DNA from: Pseudomonadota bacterium | Lineage (GTDB): Bacteria; Pseudomonadota; Alphaproteobacteria; Rhizobiales; Beijerinckiaceae | Length of the DNA: 64,000 bases | Direction of reading: 5' to 3' | Assembly: GCA_020161575.1 (NCBI GenBank) | Contig: JAIUNR010000010.1 | Coordinates: 1-64,000, forward strand | Shown: positions 1 to 8,807 of the stretch, piece by piece | Layout of the letters: every line of letters starts with the position of its first letter | How positions within the stretch are numbered: the first letter of the stretch is position 1 | Notes under the pieces: model-generated | Told to the model about the DNA's origin: nothing | The model's input: the letters and a program-made list of their open reading frames with translations, nothing else | Database searches by the model: none | Program-made: the position numbers and the translations under genes

Positions 1-62
1 TATCGATTCTTCCACGCAGCTTGAGCCACAAGCAGAGACCGAATTTCCGCGTATTCCCTGTT

Positions 63-86
63 GTTTTCCCTGTTTGCAGGGAAAAC
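63..86. repeat. perfect hairpin in the left flank
   Basis: A 10-bp perfect inverted repeat (GTTTTCCCTG / CAGGGAAAAC) closes a TTTG loop. No gene was recognised in bases 1-217. The hairpin lies upstream of a decayed IS3-family element and could be a terminator stem or part of a dispersed palindrome; it lacks a clean T-tract on either side. Confidence 0.5.
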
Positions 87-217
87 AGGCACCAGACCGG
101 TTCCATGTGGACTGCGCCCTGCACCAGCCATTCTAGAGCTGGCTCGGGGAATCTGGACATCGGGGATAAGTGGAAATTCTGCCTGAGATCGGCATGATGC
201 CGGGAACAGGAGAGACC

Positions 218-526
218 ATGACGAGACGACCGCGCCGGAACCACAGCCCGGCATTCAAGGCGAAGGTGGCGCTTGCCGCCGTGAAAGGCGAGAAGACGCT
301 GCCGAACTGGCGGCACAATTCGATGTCCATGCGAATGTCATCAAGACCTGACGGGATCAGCTTCTCGAAGGAGCTGCCGGGTTTTTTGGCGAGAGCAAGC
401 CGGACGCGCCTCCGCCAATCGACGTGAAGGAACTCCACGCCAAAATCGGGCAATTGGCGTTGGAGAACGATTTTTTGTCCGGAGCGCTCGGCAAAGCCGG
501 TCTTTTGGCGAGCGCAATTCCGGTGA
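218..526 (+). pseudogene. IS3-family transposase OrfA, frameshifted remnant
   Basis: The start at 218 gives MTRRPRRNHSPAFKAKVALA, the typical N-terminal HTH of IS3-family OrfA. After GEKTL the frame breaks: one base appears lost near 302, where CTGCCGAACTG replaces the expected CTGGCCGAACTG. The continuation (LAAQFDVHANVIKT) is in another frame and meets a TGA where a Trp of the WRD-type motif is expected, near 348. Further on, a readable frame gives GESKPDAPPPIDVKELHAKI and IGQLALENDFLSGALGKAGL, the leucine-zipper part of OrfA. OrfA would bind the IS ends and help the OrfB catalytic subunit. The gene is inactive as written. OrfB remains follow directly on the same strand. Confidence 0.85.
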
Positions 527-1181
527 ATGCATGGCATTCACCTTGAGATGATCAACAAGGGGCATCGTCTTCCGATCGGACGGCAGGCCCGCTTGCTCAG
601 CCTCAGCCGGGGGAGCGTCTATTATCTGCCGCGCCCGGTTCCGACTGCCGATCTGGCGGTCATGAACCGGATCGACAAGCTGCATCTGGAGTACCCGCTT
701 GCGGGTAGCCGGATGATGCGAGACTTCCTGGTTCGCGAGAACTTCGATATCGGCCGGCTCCATGTCGCGACGCTGATGAAGCGGATGGGCATCTAGGCGA
801 TCTATAGGCGTCCGAACACCTCGAAGCCAGCGCCGGGGCACAAGATCTACCCGTATCTGCTACGAAAGCTGCCGACAACACGGCCCAACCATGCCTGGGC
901 CATGGACATCACCTACATCCCGATGGCGCGGTGGTTCGTCTATCTCGCTGTCGTCGTCGACTGGTTCAGCCGCAAGGTTCTGGCCTGGAAGCTCTCGATC
1001 ACTCTCGACACCGCCTTTTGCATCGAGGCCGTCGAGGAGGCACTGGCCAAATACGGCAAGCCCGAGATCTTCAACACGGATCAGGGCAGCCAATTTACGA
1101 GCGTGGCCTTTACTTACCTGCTGAAAAGCCACGAGATCGCGATCAGCATGGATGGCAAGGGTGCCTGGCGGGACAACGTGT
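527..1181 (+). pseudogene. IS3-family transposase OrfB (rve integrase core), interrupted and truncated
   Basis: The frame encodes the N-terminal OrfB region (GRQARLLSLSRGSVYYLPRP, RMMRDFLVRE, VATLMKRMGI), then a TAG at 794-796 where family members read Glu (RMGIEAIYRRP). The same frame continues with AIYRRPNTSKPAPGHKIYPY and the rve/DDE core: WAMDITYIPM supplies the first Asp and FNTDQGSQFTS the second. Homology stops abruptly after GAWRDNV near 1181, before the final catalytic Glu, where sequence of another IS3 remnant on the opposite strand begins. The product would be the strand-transfer subunit of a cut-and-copy transposase, but with a premature stop and no third acidic residue it must be dead. 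Confidence 0.88.
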
Positions 1182-1216
1182 GTCACCGGCCACCGAATAC
1201 TCCCTGAATGTGGCCT

Positions 1217-1548
1217 TTGACAATCATCCTCCGGCAAGGGCGGGCGCCCCATGCGCTTTGCGGGATGTACAGCTGCGCGCGCCATGATATTGGATCGAGT
1301 CACGCCAATTGTCTCGCAGATGGCCGTCATGGGGTATCGTCTCGAGACCCAGGCATCGGCAGCGACAGCGAACGCAGCATCTGTTTTTTTGAGCCTGTGG
1401 CGTGGTCGAGCACCTCTTTCAGGAACTCAGCTTCCATTGTTTTCTTGCCGAGAAGGCGCTGCAACGCGCGGACCTGATCCGCCAGGGCCTTGTACGCAGA
1501 GGCGAGTGCGAGCAGCACGTCTCCCGCATTCAGGGCCTTGATGCACAA
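1217..1548 (-). pseudogene. second IS3-family remnant (OrfA C-terminus / OrfB N-terminus)
   Basis: On the minus strand, 1548-1327 gives an OrfA coiled-coil/zipper end (VRALQRLLGKKTMEAEFLKE, VLDHATGSKKQMLRS). The overlapping frame from 1330 gives the start of OrfB (MTAICETIGVTRSNIMARAA, KRMGRPPLPEDD). The two overlapping frames are the classic IS3 arrangement for programmed -1 frameshifting. Homology ends near 1217, where the first IS remnant's sequence begins in antisense. Only the middle of the element survives. The subgroup differs from the plus-strand element, so two independent insertions collided here. Confidence 0.8.
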
Positions 1549-1706
1549 GGGATGGGCAGACGTGCCTCATGATTTTTGAATTGTGATTTTTATCCAAGAT
1601 TATACATTTTGACTCGATATTTTGCTTGACATAAAATAGCGCTTGAGAGCAGCCAGTAACGTTATTTCAAAGATCTTGCTTAGTCCTATGCGATTCCTGA
1701 GATGCA

Positions 1707-2480
1707 ATGAGCCAAAATGTCACGCTTAATCAATATAGTAAATATTTTTTATTTTCAATAATTTATTCCTTCTCCCCTGCTAAATTGGATGAAATTATCA
1801 GCAATATTTGCAGTCCTTATAGAAGTAAGGCGCTCAAGAATCAAAAAATTCCAATATATTATGGAATTCCATCGGATAATCTCGAATCATTTTATATGAT
1901 TGATGTATGGTTTGACTCAGAATATGAATATATCGGCGGAATGGCTGGCCTTCCTCGCCCGGATGGATTGCCAAAAAGAGATTTATTGTTTGACATCAAC
2001 ATCGATGATGGCAAGCCATTGTCATTGGAATTCCGCAATAGCGCAAATCCGAAGACAAAAGGATTTTTTACCCTGCTTTTGTTAGGTGGAGTTAACCACC
2101 TACCGCTCTCGCGGGTGCTGAACTCATTCGCAAATGCCCCTTATGGAGCGAGTCTTGGTAAAGTCCCGACTATTGTAAGGACAGGAGAGCTTATTTCAGG
2201 CATGGGGCGGATTGATATCCCATCCTACATCCCGGACAAGGGCGAGACAGCCCCTGGGCATGATTGGTACGCCGAAATCAGCGAGAGCGGTGAATTTACA
2301 GCGCTCATGCGCTGCAATATCTCGGGCACCGTACCAATTCCACATTGCAGATTGCACGAAAAATTTATGTATTTCGAAGGAGAACTTAGCAGTTTTCGCC
2401 GAGATCAACTTGATAAATTACATTTAATTCGGCATCACGCAAAAAATTTCACAACGTGCTTGACATGGTCAGGAAAATAA
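1707..2480 (+). CDS. AT-rich protein of unknown function, possible immunity protein
   Basis: This 257-residue soluble protein has markedly lower GC than the rest of the window, which suggests horizontal transfer. There is no signal peptide or membrane segment. I do not recognise a named domain. The C-terminal third (residues about 190-250: FTALMRCNISGTVPIPHCRL, then FEGELSSFRRDQLDKLHLIR) resembles the layout of small proteins found beside Rhs/PAAR or Hint-type effectors, where a short x-C-x-PGxVPxPxC strand is followed by a basic helix. With a Hint toxin-like frame starting immediately downstream and overlapping by 17 bp, an immunity or accessory role is a reasonable inference only. The start at 1707 has no strong ribosome binding site. 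Confidence 0.5.
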   Translation: MSQNVTLNQYSKYFLFSIIYSFSPAKLDEIISNICSPYRSKALKNQKIPIYYGIPSDNLESFYMIDVWFDSEYEYIGGMAGLPRPDGLPKRDLLFDINIDDGKPLSLEFRNSANPKTKGFFTLLLLGGVNHLPLSRVLNSFANAPYGASLGKVPTIVRTGELISGMGRIDIPSYIPDKGETAPGHDWYAEISESGEFTALMRCNISGTVPIPHCRLHEKFMYFEGELSSFRRDQLDKLHLIRHHAKNFTTCLTWSGK

Positions 2481-3540
2481 AATTGGACATCTAACTCAAC
2501 AAAAACTTGATTATCTGAATGTATTTTCTCAAGCCGGAGATCGTATAGCATACTATAGTGCCTTACAAAGCTTCGGGGTGAAATACGGCAATCTTGCCCT
2601 AGGGGTTGTCTGGGAAGATACATTCTCCGGCAGGGTCGCGAACACCTTTATGGTTTATCAAGGGATATTTAGAGGAGTAATCATCGACAGAGATACTGCC
2701 GAGCAAATTGGTGTGGCGCCGATGAGGGCGGATTATCAAGCACGACGAAATACTGAAGGTACCGATATAGGCCATGACCAAATCTAAGCATATCATGCTG
2801 AGGTCTTTCGGCAATACGGGCTAGACGGAAACGCATGGACAGCGACTGCTCCCTTGGATATAATCGGTAGTAATTATAGGATGTATGGCTTCTCGTCTGC
2901 TACTGAGGCCCGTGCCGCCGTTTGGGCTGCCCTCACAGAAGACGGTATTTTCAGCGGACCTCTTGGAAGATTCGCCATCGCACGCGAGATGAGTAGAGCG
3001 AGTGATCCGGAAAGCTCAAACTTCGACTCACGCGCTGCAAATTGGGTACGGAGCATGGGGTTTATGCAAGGGGCTTTCCAACCATACCTTACTTTTGGGA
3101 CAGCACTAGGAAACCCATATGCCCCCCGCTGCTTCCTCGCTGGCACGCCAATTTTGATGTCGGACGGTTCATCAAAGCCGATCGAAGAAATCCGCCCCGG
3201 CGACGAAGTGGCGTCGTTCGATCCACATGCAGCGCAGGGGCTTGGGCCGCAGAAGCCGGGCAAGGTGACGCGCACCTTCACCAACGTCACCAAAACCATC
3301 ATCAACCTGCGCGGCACACATATGACGCCGGGTCACGTTGTGCTGATGGAGGAGGGTTGGATGTTTTCTTCTGAAAGCAAAGCAGAGATAAAGGGCCAAC
3401 AAATGAATAAATTCCTTATTAATATTACGATGACCATTGCAACGATGGTTATAACGCCAATATTTATCTTTTTTCCAATCCTCTCTCCCCTTCTTTTGTT
3501 CTGGCTAATATTCTGTTGGTGGCTTTCAAGAGGCTTATAA
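2464..3540 (+). pseudogene. Hint-domain (pretoxin-type) protein, interrupted by a stop codon
   Basis: One frame is open from just after 2463 to 3540 except for a TAA at 2785-2787. The first part reads KLDYLNVFSQAGDRIAYYSA and VVWEDTFSGRVANTFMV; after the stop it continues YHAEVFRQYGLDGNAWTATA. From 3130 there is a Hint (Hedgehog/intein) domain: CFLAGTPILMSDGSSKPIEE, then IRPGDEVASFDP and a later TPGH block. The Cys is the expected self-cleavage nucleophile. After HVVLMEEGW (about 3360) composition drops to AT-rich and the reading frame ends in a hydrophobic tail (about residues MNKFLINITMTIATMVITPI onward), as if the original toxin tip had been replaced. No in-frame ATG/GTG start is convincing, so the 5' end is also damaged. 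Polymorphic toxins use such domains to release a C-terminal effector; this copy is probably inactive. Confidence 0.7.
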
Positions 3541-3935
3541 GGGGGTGAGTATTTTTTCTTCCCTACTGCAATAATGGACCGGGAAGCTGGCTATCTTGGC
3601 CTCATGGCTCAGACTCCGCGCCGGTGATGTGCTGGTGCTGTCTTCATTCTCAGCGCGAAAACTGGCCGCCCCCGCCATCGGTCGCTTCATCTCCCCCGCT
3701 GGTGGGACCCGCAAAAATCTGGCTTACCAGCAATTGGATTTGCACTCGGCAAACTGGATGCCAATGTCGGTGAAACCATGTGGCCCTGGTGGGGCACGGC
3801 TTCCGGGATTTGCCGCAGGACCCCCTAGGTGATTTTTTATCAGCAGCTACAACGAGTTGAGCAACAACGAATTCGGAAGCTGGAGCCTCCGGCAAACCCT
3901 GCGCGATTCACCCCGACATATCGGCGCTCCCTTTC
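3541..3935. other. gene-free, probably degraded stretch
   Basis: GC-rich from about 3590 to 3930 between two AT-rich segments. Short open frames exist on both strands, but none has a recognisable domain, ribosome binding site or protein-like composition. It is probably relic coding sequence or IS debris. No repeat, tRNA or terminator was recognised. Confidence 0.4.
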
Positions 3936-4460
3936 TCAGATGCTACTTGTCATTCTTGACGCGAACCGCACAGCCATCACCAGCAATCGGAAGAAGGCTA
4001 CGAAAAATACAACAGATATATAAGCAAAGTTCAAAAGATACGCGCTTAACGGAAGTATTTTTTGACTAGAGTCTATATCAAAAAATAAACAAAAATGATT
4101 ATTATATTTAATTGCAACTACTCCGTAAATAGAAAATACGGAATGAAGGCAAAGCAAGAAAAGCGACGCAGATAGAAGTAAGAATATACGCTCATTTATT
4201 TTTCTCCACTTCGAGTGGCTAACTAAAAAAAAGAACGGCGTAAATATCGCTGAAATAATGAAGCTTGTTGAAATAACAAGAACTGGAATATAGTAGTAAT
4301 TCTCTTTGTAATAAGACAATTTCATGAGATCATAAAAAGCGTGACAAAAATCCCCCCAAGAAATTACTGCTATAGCATAACCGATAATACACCAAATGAC
4401 GTACCCCATCACCAGGCGGAATCTCAAAGATACACTAAAATTTTTCAGATACAACAACAT
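3936..4460 (-). CDS. four-helix integral membrane protein, function unknown
   Basis: The 174-residue product is strongly hydrophobic, with four likely membrane spans: about residues 17-35 (LVMGYVIWCIIGYAIAVISW), 57-80 (YIPVLVISTSFIISAIFTPF), 92-113 (IFLLLSASLFLLCLHSVFSI) and 140-165 (LSAYLLNFAYISVVFFVAFF). Loops are short. The coding DNA is AT-rich and rich in ATA/TTT codons, unlike the core genes, which points to foreign origin. It sits by a broken Hint toxin gene, and multi-span membrane immunity proteins are known in such loci, but no specific family is recognisable. The C-terminal residues run into the adjacent GC-rich debris, so the true end may be altered. Confidence 0.5.
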   Translation of the reverse strand: MLLYLKNFSVSLRFRLVMGYVIWCIIGYAIAVISWGDFCHAFYDLMKLSYYKENYYYIPVLVISTSFIISAIFTPFFFLVSHSKWRKINERIFLLLSASLFLLCLHSVFSIYGVVAIKYNNHFCLFFDIDSSQKILPLSAYLLNFAYISVVFFVAFFRLLVMAVRFASRMTSSI

Positions 4461-4560
4461 TAACTTGACCTTGTCGCCAGTGAGAAGTCCACCAAAGATC
4501 CGCTTTGATGAGTCTATGTAACAAATAAATGTTGGTTTCTCTTGGTATCGCTTATAGAAT

Positions 4561-4860
4561 TCAATGCCTTGGGGCGTGAAAATTTTTTAAAAAGAAAAAC
4601 TGAACAAAAAGAGCTGATGGTTTATTTCGAATTGCTGTGATCTCGCTTAGAGCATAATTTATTCTAAAAATATAATTAAACAGATCGAGCATATCACTTA
4701 ATCTAGTTCTGCCAACGAGGCCAAAAATTGTGTCCCTCCCGATCAGCAGCCAGCCAAAGGACCAATTATCCGGGCTACGAGGGGCACGACTGACCTGTAA
4801 AATAGGCGCCCTCAATGCTACTGCTGAGGCCGTAATGCCGGCACCATCTATTATAGGCAT
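4561..4860 (-). CDS. short hypothetical protein, doubtful
   Basis: A 99-residue frame begins MPIIDGAGITASAVALRAPI and later contains two hydrophobic patches (FGWLLIGRDTIFGLVGR and FVQFFFLKNF). Composition is intermediate and AT-rich at the 3' end. There is no recognisable domain, and it is flanked by decayed elements. It may be the N-terminus of a broken gene, because the protein-like opening gives way to a low-complexity tail. Confidence 0.3.
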   Translation of the reverse strand: MPIIDGAGITASAVALRAPILQVSRAPRSPDNWSFGWLLIGRDTIFGLVGRTRLSDMLDLFNYIFRINYALSEITAIRNKPSALFVQFFFLKNFHAPRH

Positions 4861-4965
4861 GTCATCAGACTCCTACGTATTTGTCATTCATTCACCATTG
4901 AAATACGTGCGTGCTGGCGTCAATACCCACTCGGAACGAGCGGTTTTTTTTGACAAGGGTTTTGT

Positions 4966-5295
4966 TTGGACGCGCCGGGACGCGGTGTTACGGCCAACGA
5001 TCAGCAGGGCTTCCGAGGACAATCTCAAGGTCTACGGCGCCCGCAATCCTTTCAGGATCAGATGAACCGCGAGGGCGTCTCTGTCGCGCGATATGCGATC
5101 ACGCGGCTCATGCCCATCATGGGGGTGCACGGTGCATTCGCGGGAAGGCTATCAAAACCACGACGCCAGGTAAGGCTGCTCCTTGCACGCAGGGTCACGT
5201 GAACCGACAGTTCCATGCGCCGGCGCCGAACCGGCTTCGGGTCTTCGCCTACACTTATCAGCACCTGGAGCGGCTTCGCCTATGGGGCCCTCAGA
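4966..5295 (+). pseudogene. third IS3-family OrfB remnant, multiply frameshifted
   Basis: OrfB fragments occur in order but in different frames: DNLKVYGAR (about 5020), MNREGVSVARYAITRLMPIM (5062 onward), GKAIKTTTPGKAAPCTQGHV then NRQFHAPAPNRLRVFAYTYQ (5150-5260), and LISTWSGFAYGAL (to about 5290). These match the consecutive OrfB blocks YGxRKVWRQL, REGxxVARCTVARLM, GKxxKTTxPD, VNRxFxAPxPNxLWVxDxTY and TWxGFVYVAF. At least three frameshifts separate them, and the C-terminal half of the rve core is gone. The remainder of 4861-5365 shows no other gene. Confidence 0.72.
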
Positions 5296-5365
5296 GCCGG
5301 CTCGGTTTGTTTGAACAGTTTTGTCAACGCTCTCCGAGTGGATTTTCGTCTCCACCTTCCGCCTC

Positions 5366-6874
5366 TCATCCCCCGTCGTTGGGCCAGGCTGCGTATGGAT
5401 CGAGCGGGAAGATCGGTCGCCGGGTGCGCTTGTAGGGCAGTTTCGTGAGATCGGGGGTGCAAAGCGCGCCGCTGTCGCAGACGATCACCTTGCCGGCGAT
5501 CGGCTCGAAAGCCGCCCGGAAATGCTGCATCGATTTGAGAGCGACCACGCGCCGCGCCGTCGGCTCGATGCCAAAGGCGCGGAACTGCTGCAGATCGAGT
5601 ATCTGCGCGACGTTTGAAATCACGAGGATATCGATCCCCCCGACACGCAGGACAGCCGTGGGGCCGAAGCTCCCCTTCAGCCCTCCCATCATCGGGCCAT
5701 CACCAATGTAATCCCCGTCCGAAAGATGCAGAAGCGTGCCGCTGACCTCGATCGGACCACCACCGAAGCGCGGGTCCGTCTTGCCGCCGAGGCTAAGCGC
5801 GACATCGCTGCCGATCGCATATCTCTGAAGATTGCGCACAGCTTCAGCGTCGAGGATAGGGCCGAAACAGGCGTTTTCGAGCCTTGCGTCGATCATCGCG
5901 GCGAGCAGGGCCGTGGAATCGCCATAGGCGCCGCCGCCCGGATTATCCGCGTAATCGGCGATCACCAGCGGCCCTTTGCGGGCAGCGAAGGTTTTCGCCT
6001 CGGCAACCGCCGCTTCCACGCTGAGAAAATCGGTCACGTGGGAGTGGCGCTTGTCCCAGATATCCTGGGCAATTTTCCGGATAAAGGCGCGATGGCGCGC
6101 AAGATCGCCCTGGCAGGTGACAAGCACTGTGGGCCCGACTTCCCGGATATCGGCATTGCCGAAGCCACCATCGACACTGACAGCGAAGACATCCTCCTCC
6201 CGCTCGTAGGCACGGGCCATCGCGATGCGTTCGACCATCGGGCCTATATCGGTGCGTCCGCCCGTCACCTCCTCCAGCATGGGCGGCGCTTCGCGCAACG
6301 TGACGGGATGTATCTCGCCCTTCATCGCACGGTGGAGGATTTGCCCGGCCAGCATGCCGCAATCGCGCATATCGACATGCGGATAGGTTTTATAGGCGAC
6401 GATGATATTCGCGAGCCGCGCCATCCGCTCGGTGACATTGGCATGCGGGTCGAGCGTGATGCCGATCGGGATTTCGGGACCGACGATGGCGCGGATGCGT
6501 TCAAGCAGCTCGCCCTCGCCGTCCTCGGTATGCTCGGCGACCATCGCCCCGTGAAGACCAAGGAGAATGCCGTTGATCGAATGCGCGGTTTCGCCGAGGC
6601 GCGCGAGGAGCACCGCCACGATCTCCTCGTAAGCGGCCTCCGTCACCGGGCCGGACGGATTCGCGCCGGTGCTGATGGCATGGACAACATTCCAGCCCTC
6701 TTTCCTGCCGACATCCAGAAAACCCGCAAGCGGCGTATTCGCCTCGCCGCGTTCCGCGATCCCCTGTTCGCCGGGGTAGAAATAGCGCGCGCGGAAAGCC
6801 GAAATATCCGCGAGGCAACGGCTGAACGTATTGCTCTCGTGCTGGAACTCGGCGGTGAAGACGGTGAAAGTCAT
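5366..6874 (-). CDS. M81-family metallopeptidase (MlrC-like)
   Basis: The 502-residue protein belongs to the M81/MlrC family (named for microcystinase C, a zinc metallopeptidase acting on linearised peptides). Family hallmarks are visible: N-terminal TAEFQHESNTFS, GILLGLHGAMVAEHTEDGEG, the GITLDPHANVTERM block with metal-binding-type Asp and His, AYKTYPHVDMRDCG, and the C-terminal domain with DYADNPGGGAYGDSTALLAA and GGKTDPRFGGGPIEV. Length fits the family (about 490-510). It is the last gene of a peptide-transporter operon, 6 bp after the dppF-like gene, so it probably hydrolyses or processes the imported compound in the cytoplasm. No signal peptide is seen. The actual substrate is unknown. 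Confidence 0.9.
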   Translation of the reverse strand: MTFTVFTAEFQHESNTFSRCLADISAFRARYFYPGEQGIAERGEANTPLAGFLDVGRKEGWNVVHAISTGANPSGPVTEAAYEEIVAVLLARLGETAHSINGILLGLHGAMVAEHTEDGEGELLERIRAIVGPEIPIGITLDPHANVTERMARLANIIVAYKTYPHVDMRDCGMLAGQILHRAMKGEIHPVTLREAPPMLEEVTGGRTDIGPMVERIAMARAYEREEDVFAVSVDGGFGNADIREVGPTVLVTCQGDLARHRAFIRKIAQDIWDKRHSHVTDFLSVEAAVAEAKTFAARKGPLVIADYADNPGGGAYGDSTALLAAMIDARLENACFGPILDAEAVRNLQRYAIGSDVALSLGGKTDPRFGGGPIEVSGTLLHLSDGDYIGDGPMMGGLKGSFGPTAVLRVGGIDILVISNVAQILDLQQFRAFGIEPTARRVVALKSMQHFRAAFEPIAGKVIVCDSGALCTPDLTKLPYKRTRRPIFPLDPYAAWPNDGG

Positions 6875-6880
6875 CAGACC

Positions 6881-7852
6881 CTACTCGATTGGATGGTGGC
6901 AGGCGATGGCATGGCCATTTTGGGTGAGGAGCACGGGCCGCTCATTGCGGCAGCGCGCGCTCGCTTGCGGGCAACGCGCGGCAAAGGCGCAGCCCGGCGG
7001 GCGGTCATAGGGGCTCGCGATCTCGCCCGAGATCGGCTGCACGTCACGCCGGCGCGACGGATCGGGCACGAAGGTCGAGGCCATCAGCGCGGATGTATAG
7101 GGATGGCGCGGGCGGGCACGCGGTGCCGGCAGGATTTCAACCACGGAGCCGAGATACATCACCACGATCCGCGTGCAGAAATAACGCACAAGGCCGAGAT
7201 CGTGGCTGATGAAAGCGTAGGTCAGCCCAAGGCGCGCATGGAGCGTTTCCAGGAGCGCGATGATCTGCGCCTGGATGGACACATCAAGCGAAGCGGTCGG
7301 TTCGTCCAGCACGATCAGCGCCGGTTCGAGCGCAAGCGCCCGTGCGATGCCAACGCGCTGCTTCTGCCCGCCGGAGAGATGATGCGGATAATTGCCGCCA
7401 AGCGACGGATCGAGCCCCACAAGGGCAAGAAGCGCGGCGACCTTTTCGCTCTTCTCGTTCTCGCGTAGCGGAATGCCTTGAACGTCGAACGGTTCGAGGA
7501 TGGTCTCGCGGATCGAGAAACGCGGGTCGATCGAGGAATAGGGGTCCTGAAAGACCATCTGCATCCTGCGCCGCAGACGCCGCATCAGCGCGGGCGAAAG
7601 ACCGGCGAGGTCTTCGTTCTCGAACAGGACCCTCCCCTCGCTCGGAACGATCAATCCCGTGATCAGGCGGGCGAGCGTCGATTTTCCGCATCCCGATTCA
7701 CCCACAATGCCGGTGATCTCGCCGCGCGGGATGGCAAGCGAAACCTGATCAACCGCGCGCATCGTGCGGCGCGGACGCCAGAGACCGCCTCCGGCATGAT
7801 AGGCACGGCTGACGTTTTCAAGCGCGACAAGCGGCGGATTCTGCTCAGACAT
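6881..7852 (-). CDS. peptide-type ABC transporter ATPase (DppF/OppF-like)
   Basis: An ATPase with all ABC motifs: Walker A GIVGESGCGKSTLARLI, Q-loop QMVFQDPYSSIDPR, signature LSGGQKQRVGIARAL, Walker B ALIVLDEPTASLD and the switch His in FISHDLGLV. The C-terminal oligopeptide-transporter extension is present with clustered Cys (GCAFAARCPQASARCRNERP), which in this family can bind an iron-sulfur cluster. The ATG at 7852 ([14 protein letters not shown]) is preferred over the GTG at 7876; it overlaps the end of the dppD-like gene by 8 bp, so translation is probably coupled. It pairs with the dppD-like ATPase to energise the two permeases. Confidence 0.92.
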   Translation of the reverse strand: MSEQNPPLVALENVSRAYHAGGGLWRPRRTMRAVDQVSLAIPRGEITGIVGESGCGKSTLARLITGLIVPSEGRVLFENEDLAGLSPALMRRLRRRMQMVFQDPYSSIDPRFSIRETILEPFDVQGIPLRENEKSEKVAALLALVGLDPSLGGNYPHHLSGGQKQRVGIARALALEPALIVLDEPTASLDVSIQAQIIALLETLHARLGLTYAFISHDLGLVRYFCTRIVVMYLGSVVEILPAPRARPRHPYTSALMASTFVPDPSRRRDVQPISGEIASPYDRPPGCAFAARCPQASARCRNERPVLLTQNGHAIACHHPIE

Positions 7853-8807
7853 GCGCCGTCTCCTCAAGCCGGTCACACGCCACGCGGGTCAGCCCTAAAT
7901 CCTGCTCCGGCGGAACCTTCCGTGCACAATCGGGCACGGCCAAAGCGCAGCGCGGATGATAGCGGCAGCCGGAGGGATAGGCGAAGACACCCGGGATCGT
8001 GCCGGGGATACCGACAAGCGTACCGGGCGCTTGCCCTTCCTTCGCGATGCAGGCGATCAAGGCACGGGTATAGGGGTGGCGCGGGGAAGCGAAAATCTCG
8101 CCGACAGGCGCGCTTTCCGCCATCCGCCCGGCATAGAGCACGGCGACCCTGTCGCAGGCCTGCGCAACGACACCCATGTCATGCGTGATCAGGATCAGCG
8201 CAAGCCCGCGCACGCGCACCAGATCAACAAGGATCTGGATGATCTGCGCCTGGATCGTCACGTCGAGCGCGGTTGTCGGCTCATCCGCAACGATCAGATC
8301 CGGCTCACCCATCAGGGCTATGGCGATGACGATACGCTGCTTCATCCCCCCTGAAAGCTGGTGCGGGTATTGCCCATGGACGGTCGCGGCGTCGGGAATG
8401 CGCAACTGCTCCATGATCTCGATGCTGCGGCGGCGCGCGACATCGGCGCTCTGGCCGAGATGGAGCATGCCGACCTGATCGATCTGCGAGCCGACGGTTC
8501 TGATCGGATCAAGCGAGGTCATCGGGTTCTGCGTCACGAGCGCCATGCGCTTGCCACGCAGATGGCGGTATTCCGCTTCGCTCAAAGCGGTCAGATCCAC
8601 CCCGTCGAAGCGGATCGCGCCCGCGCTCACCTTGCCACCTATCAGCGGCAGGAGGCCCATGATCGCAAGCGCGGTCATGGATTTTCCCGAACCGGATTCG
8701 CCGACGATGCCGAGAATTTCTCCGCGCTCCACCGCAAGGTTGAGGCCTTCGAGCGGTTTGGCCTGACCAATCGCCACGCCGACATTCTCCAACGACAGGA
8801 GCGCCAT
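7845..8807 (-). CDS. peptide-type ABC transporter ATPase (DppD/OppD-like)
   Basis: 320 residues. Walker A is [20 protein letters not shown], the Q-loop is [13 protein letters not shown], the signature [15 protein letters not shown], Walker [13 protein letters not shown] and the H-loop [11 protein letters not shown]. The C-terminus carries the Opp/Dpp extension ([20 protein letters not shown]). The start at 8807 lies directly against the stop of the dppC-like permease gene, and its end overlaps the dppF-like gene. It is one of two ATPases of a heteromeric importer. Confidence 0.92.
   Translation of the reverse strand: MALLSLENVGVAIGQAKPLEGLNLAVERGEILGIVGESGSGKSMTALAIMGLLPLIGGKVSAGAIRFDGVDLTALSEAEYRHLRGKRMALVTQNPMTSLDPIRTVGSQIDQVGMLHLGQSADVARRRSIEIMEQLRIPDAATVHGQYPHQLSGGMKQRIVIAIALMGEPDLIVADEPTTALDVTIQAQIIQILVDLVRVRGLALILITHDMGVVAQACDRVAVLYAGRMAESAPVGEIFASPRHPYTRALIACIAKEGQAPGTLVGIPGTIPGVFAYPSGCRYHPRCALAVPDCARKVPPEQDLGLTRVACDRLEETAHV

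Noticed and set aside
3596..3895. Overlapping short frames on both strands
   Set aside because: No homology recognised, no start signals; treated as degraded sequence.
4911..5435. 174-residue plus-strand frame as a gene
   Set aside because: Only part of it (about 5150-5260) is protein-like and belongs to a frameshifted IS3 OrfB; the rest is out of frame or antisense to the M81 gene.
5726..7468. 580-residue plus-strand frame across the M81 and dppF-like genes
   Set aside because: Antisense to two well-supported genes; no recognisable motif.
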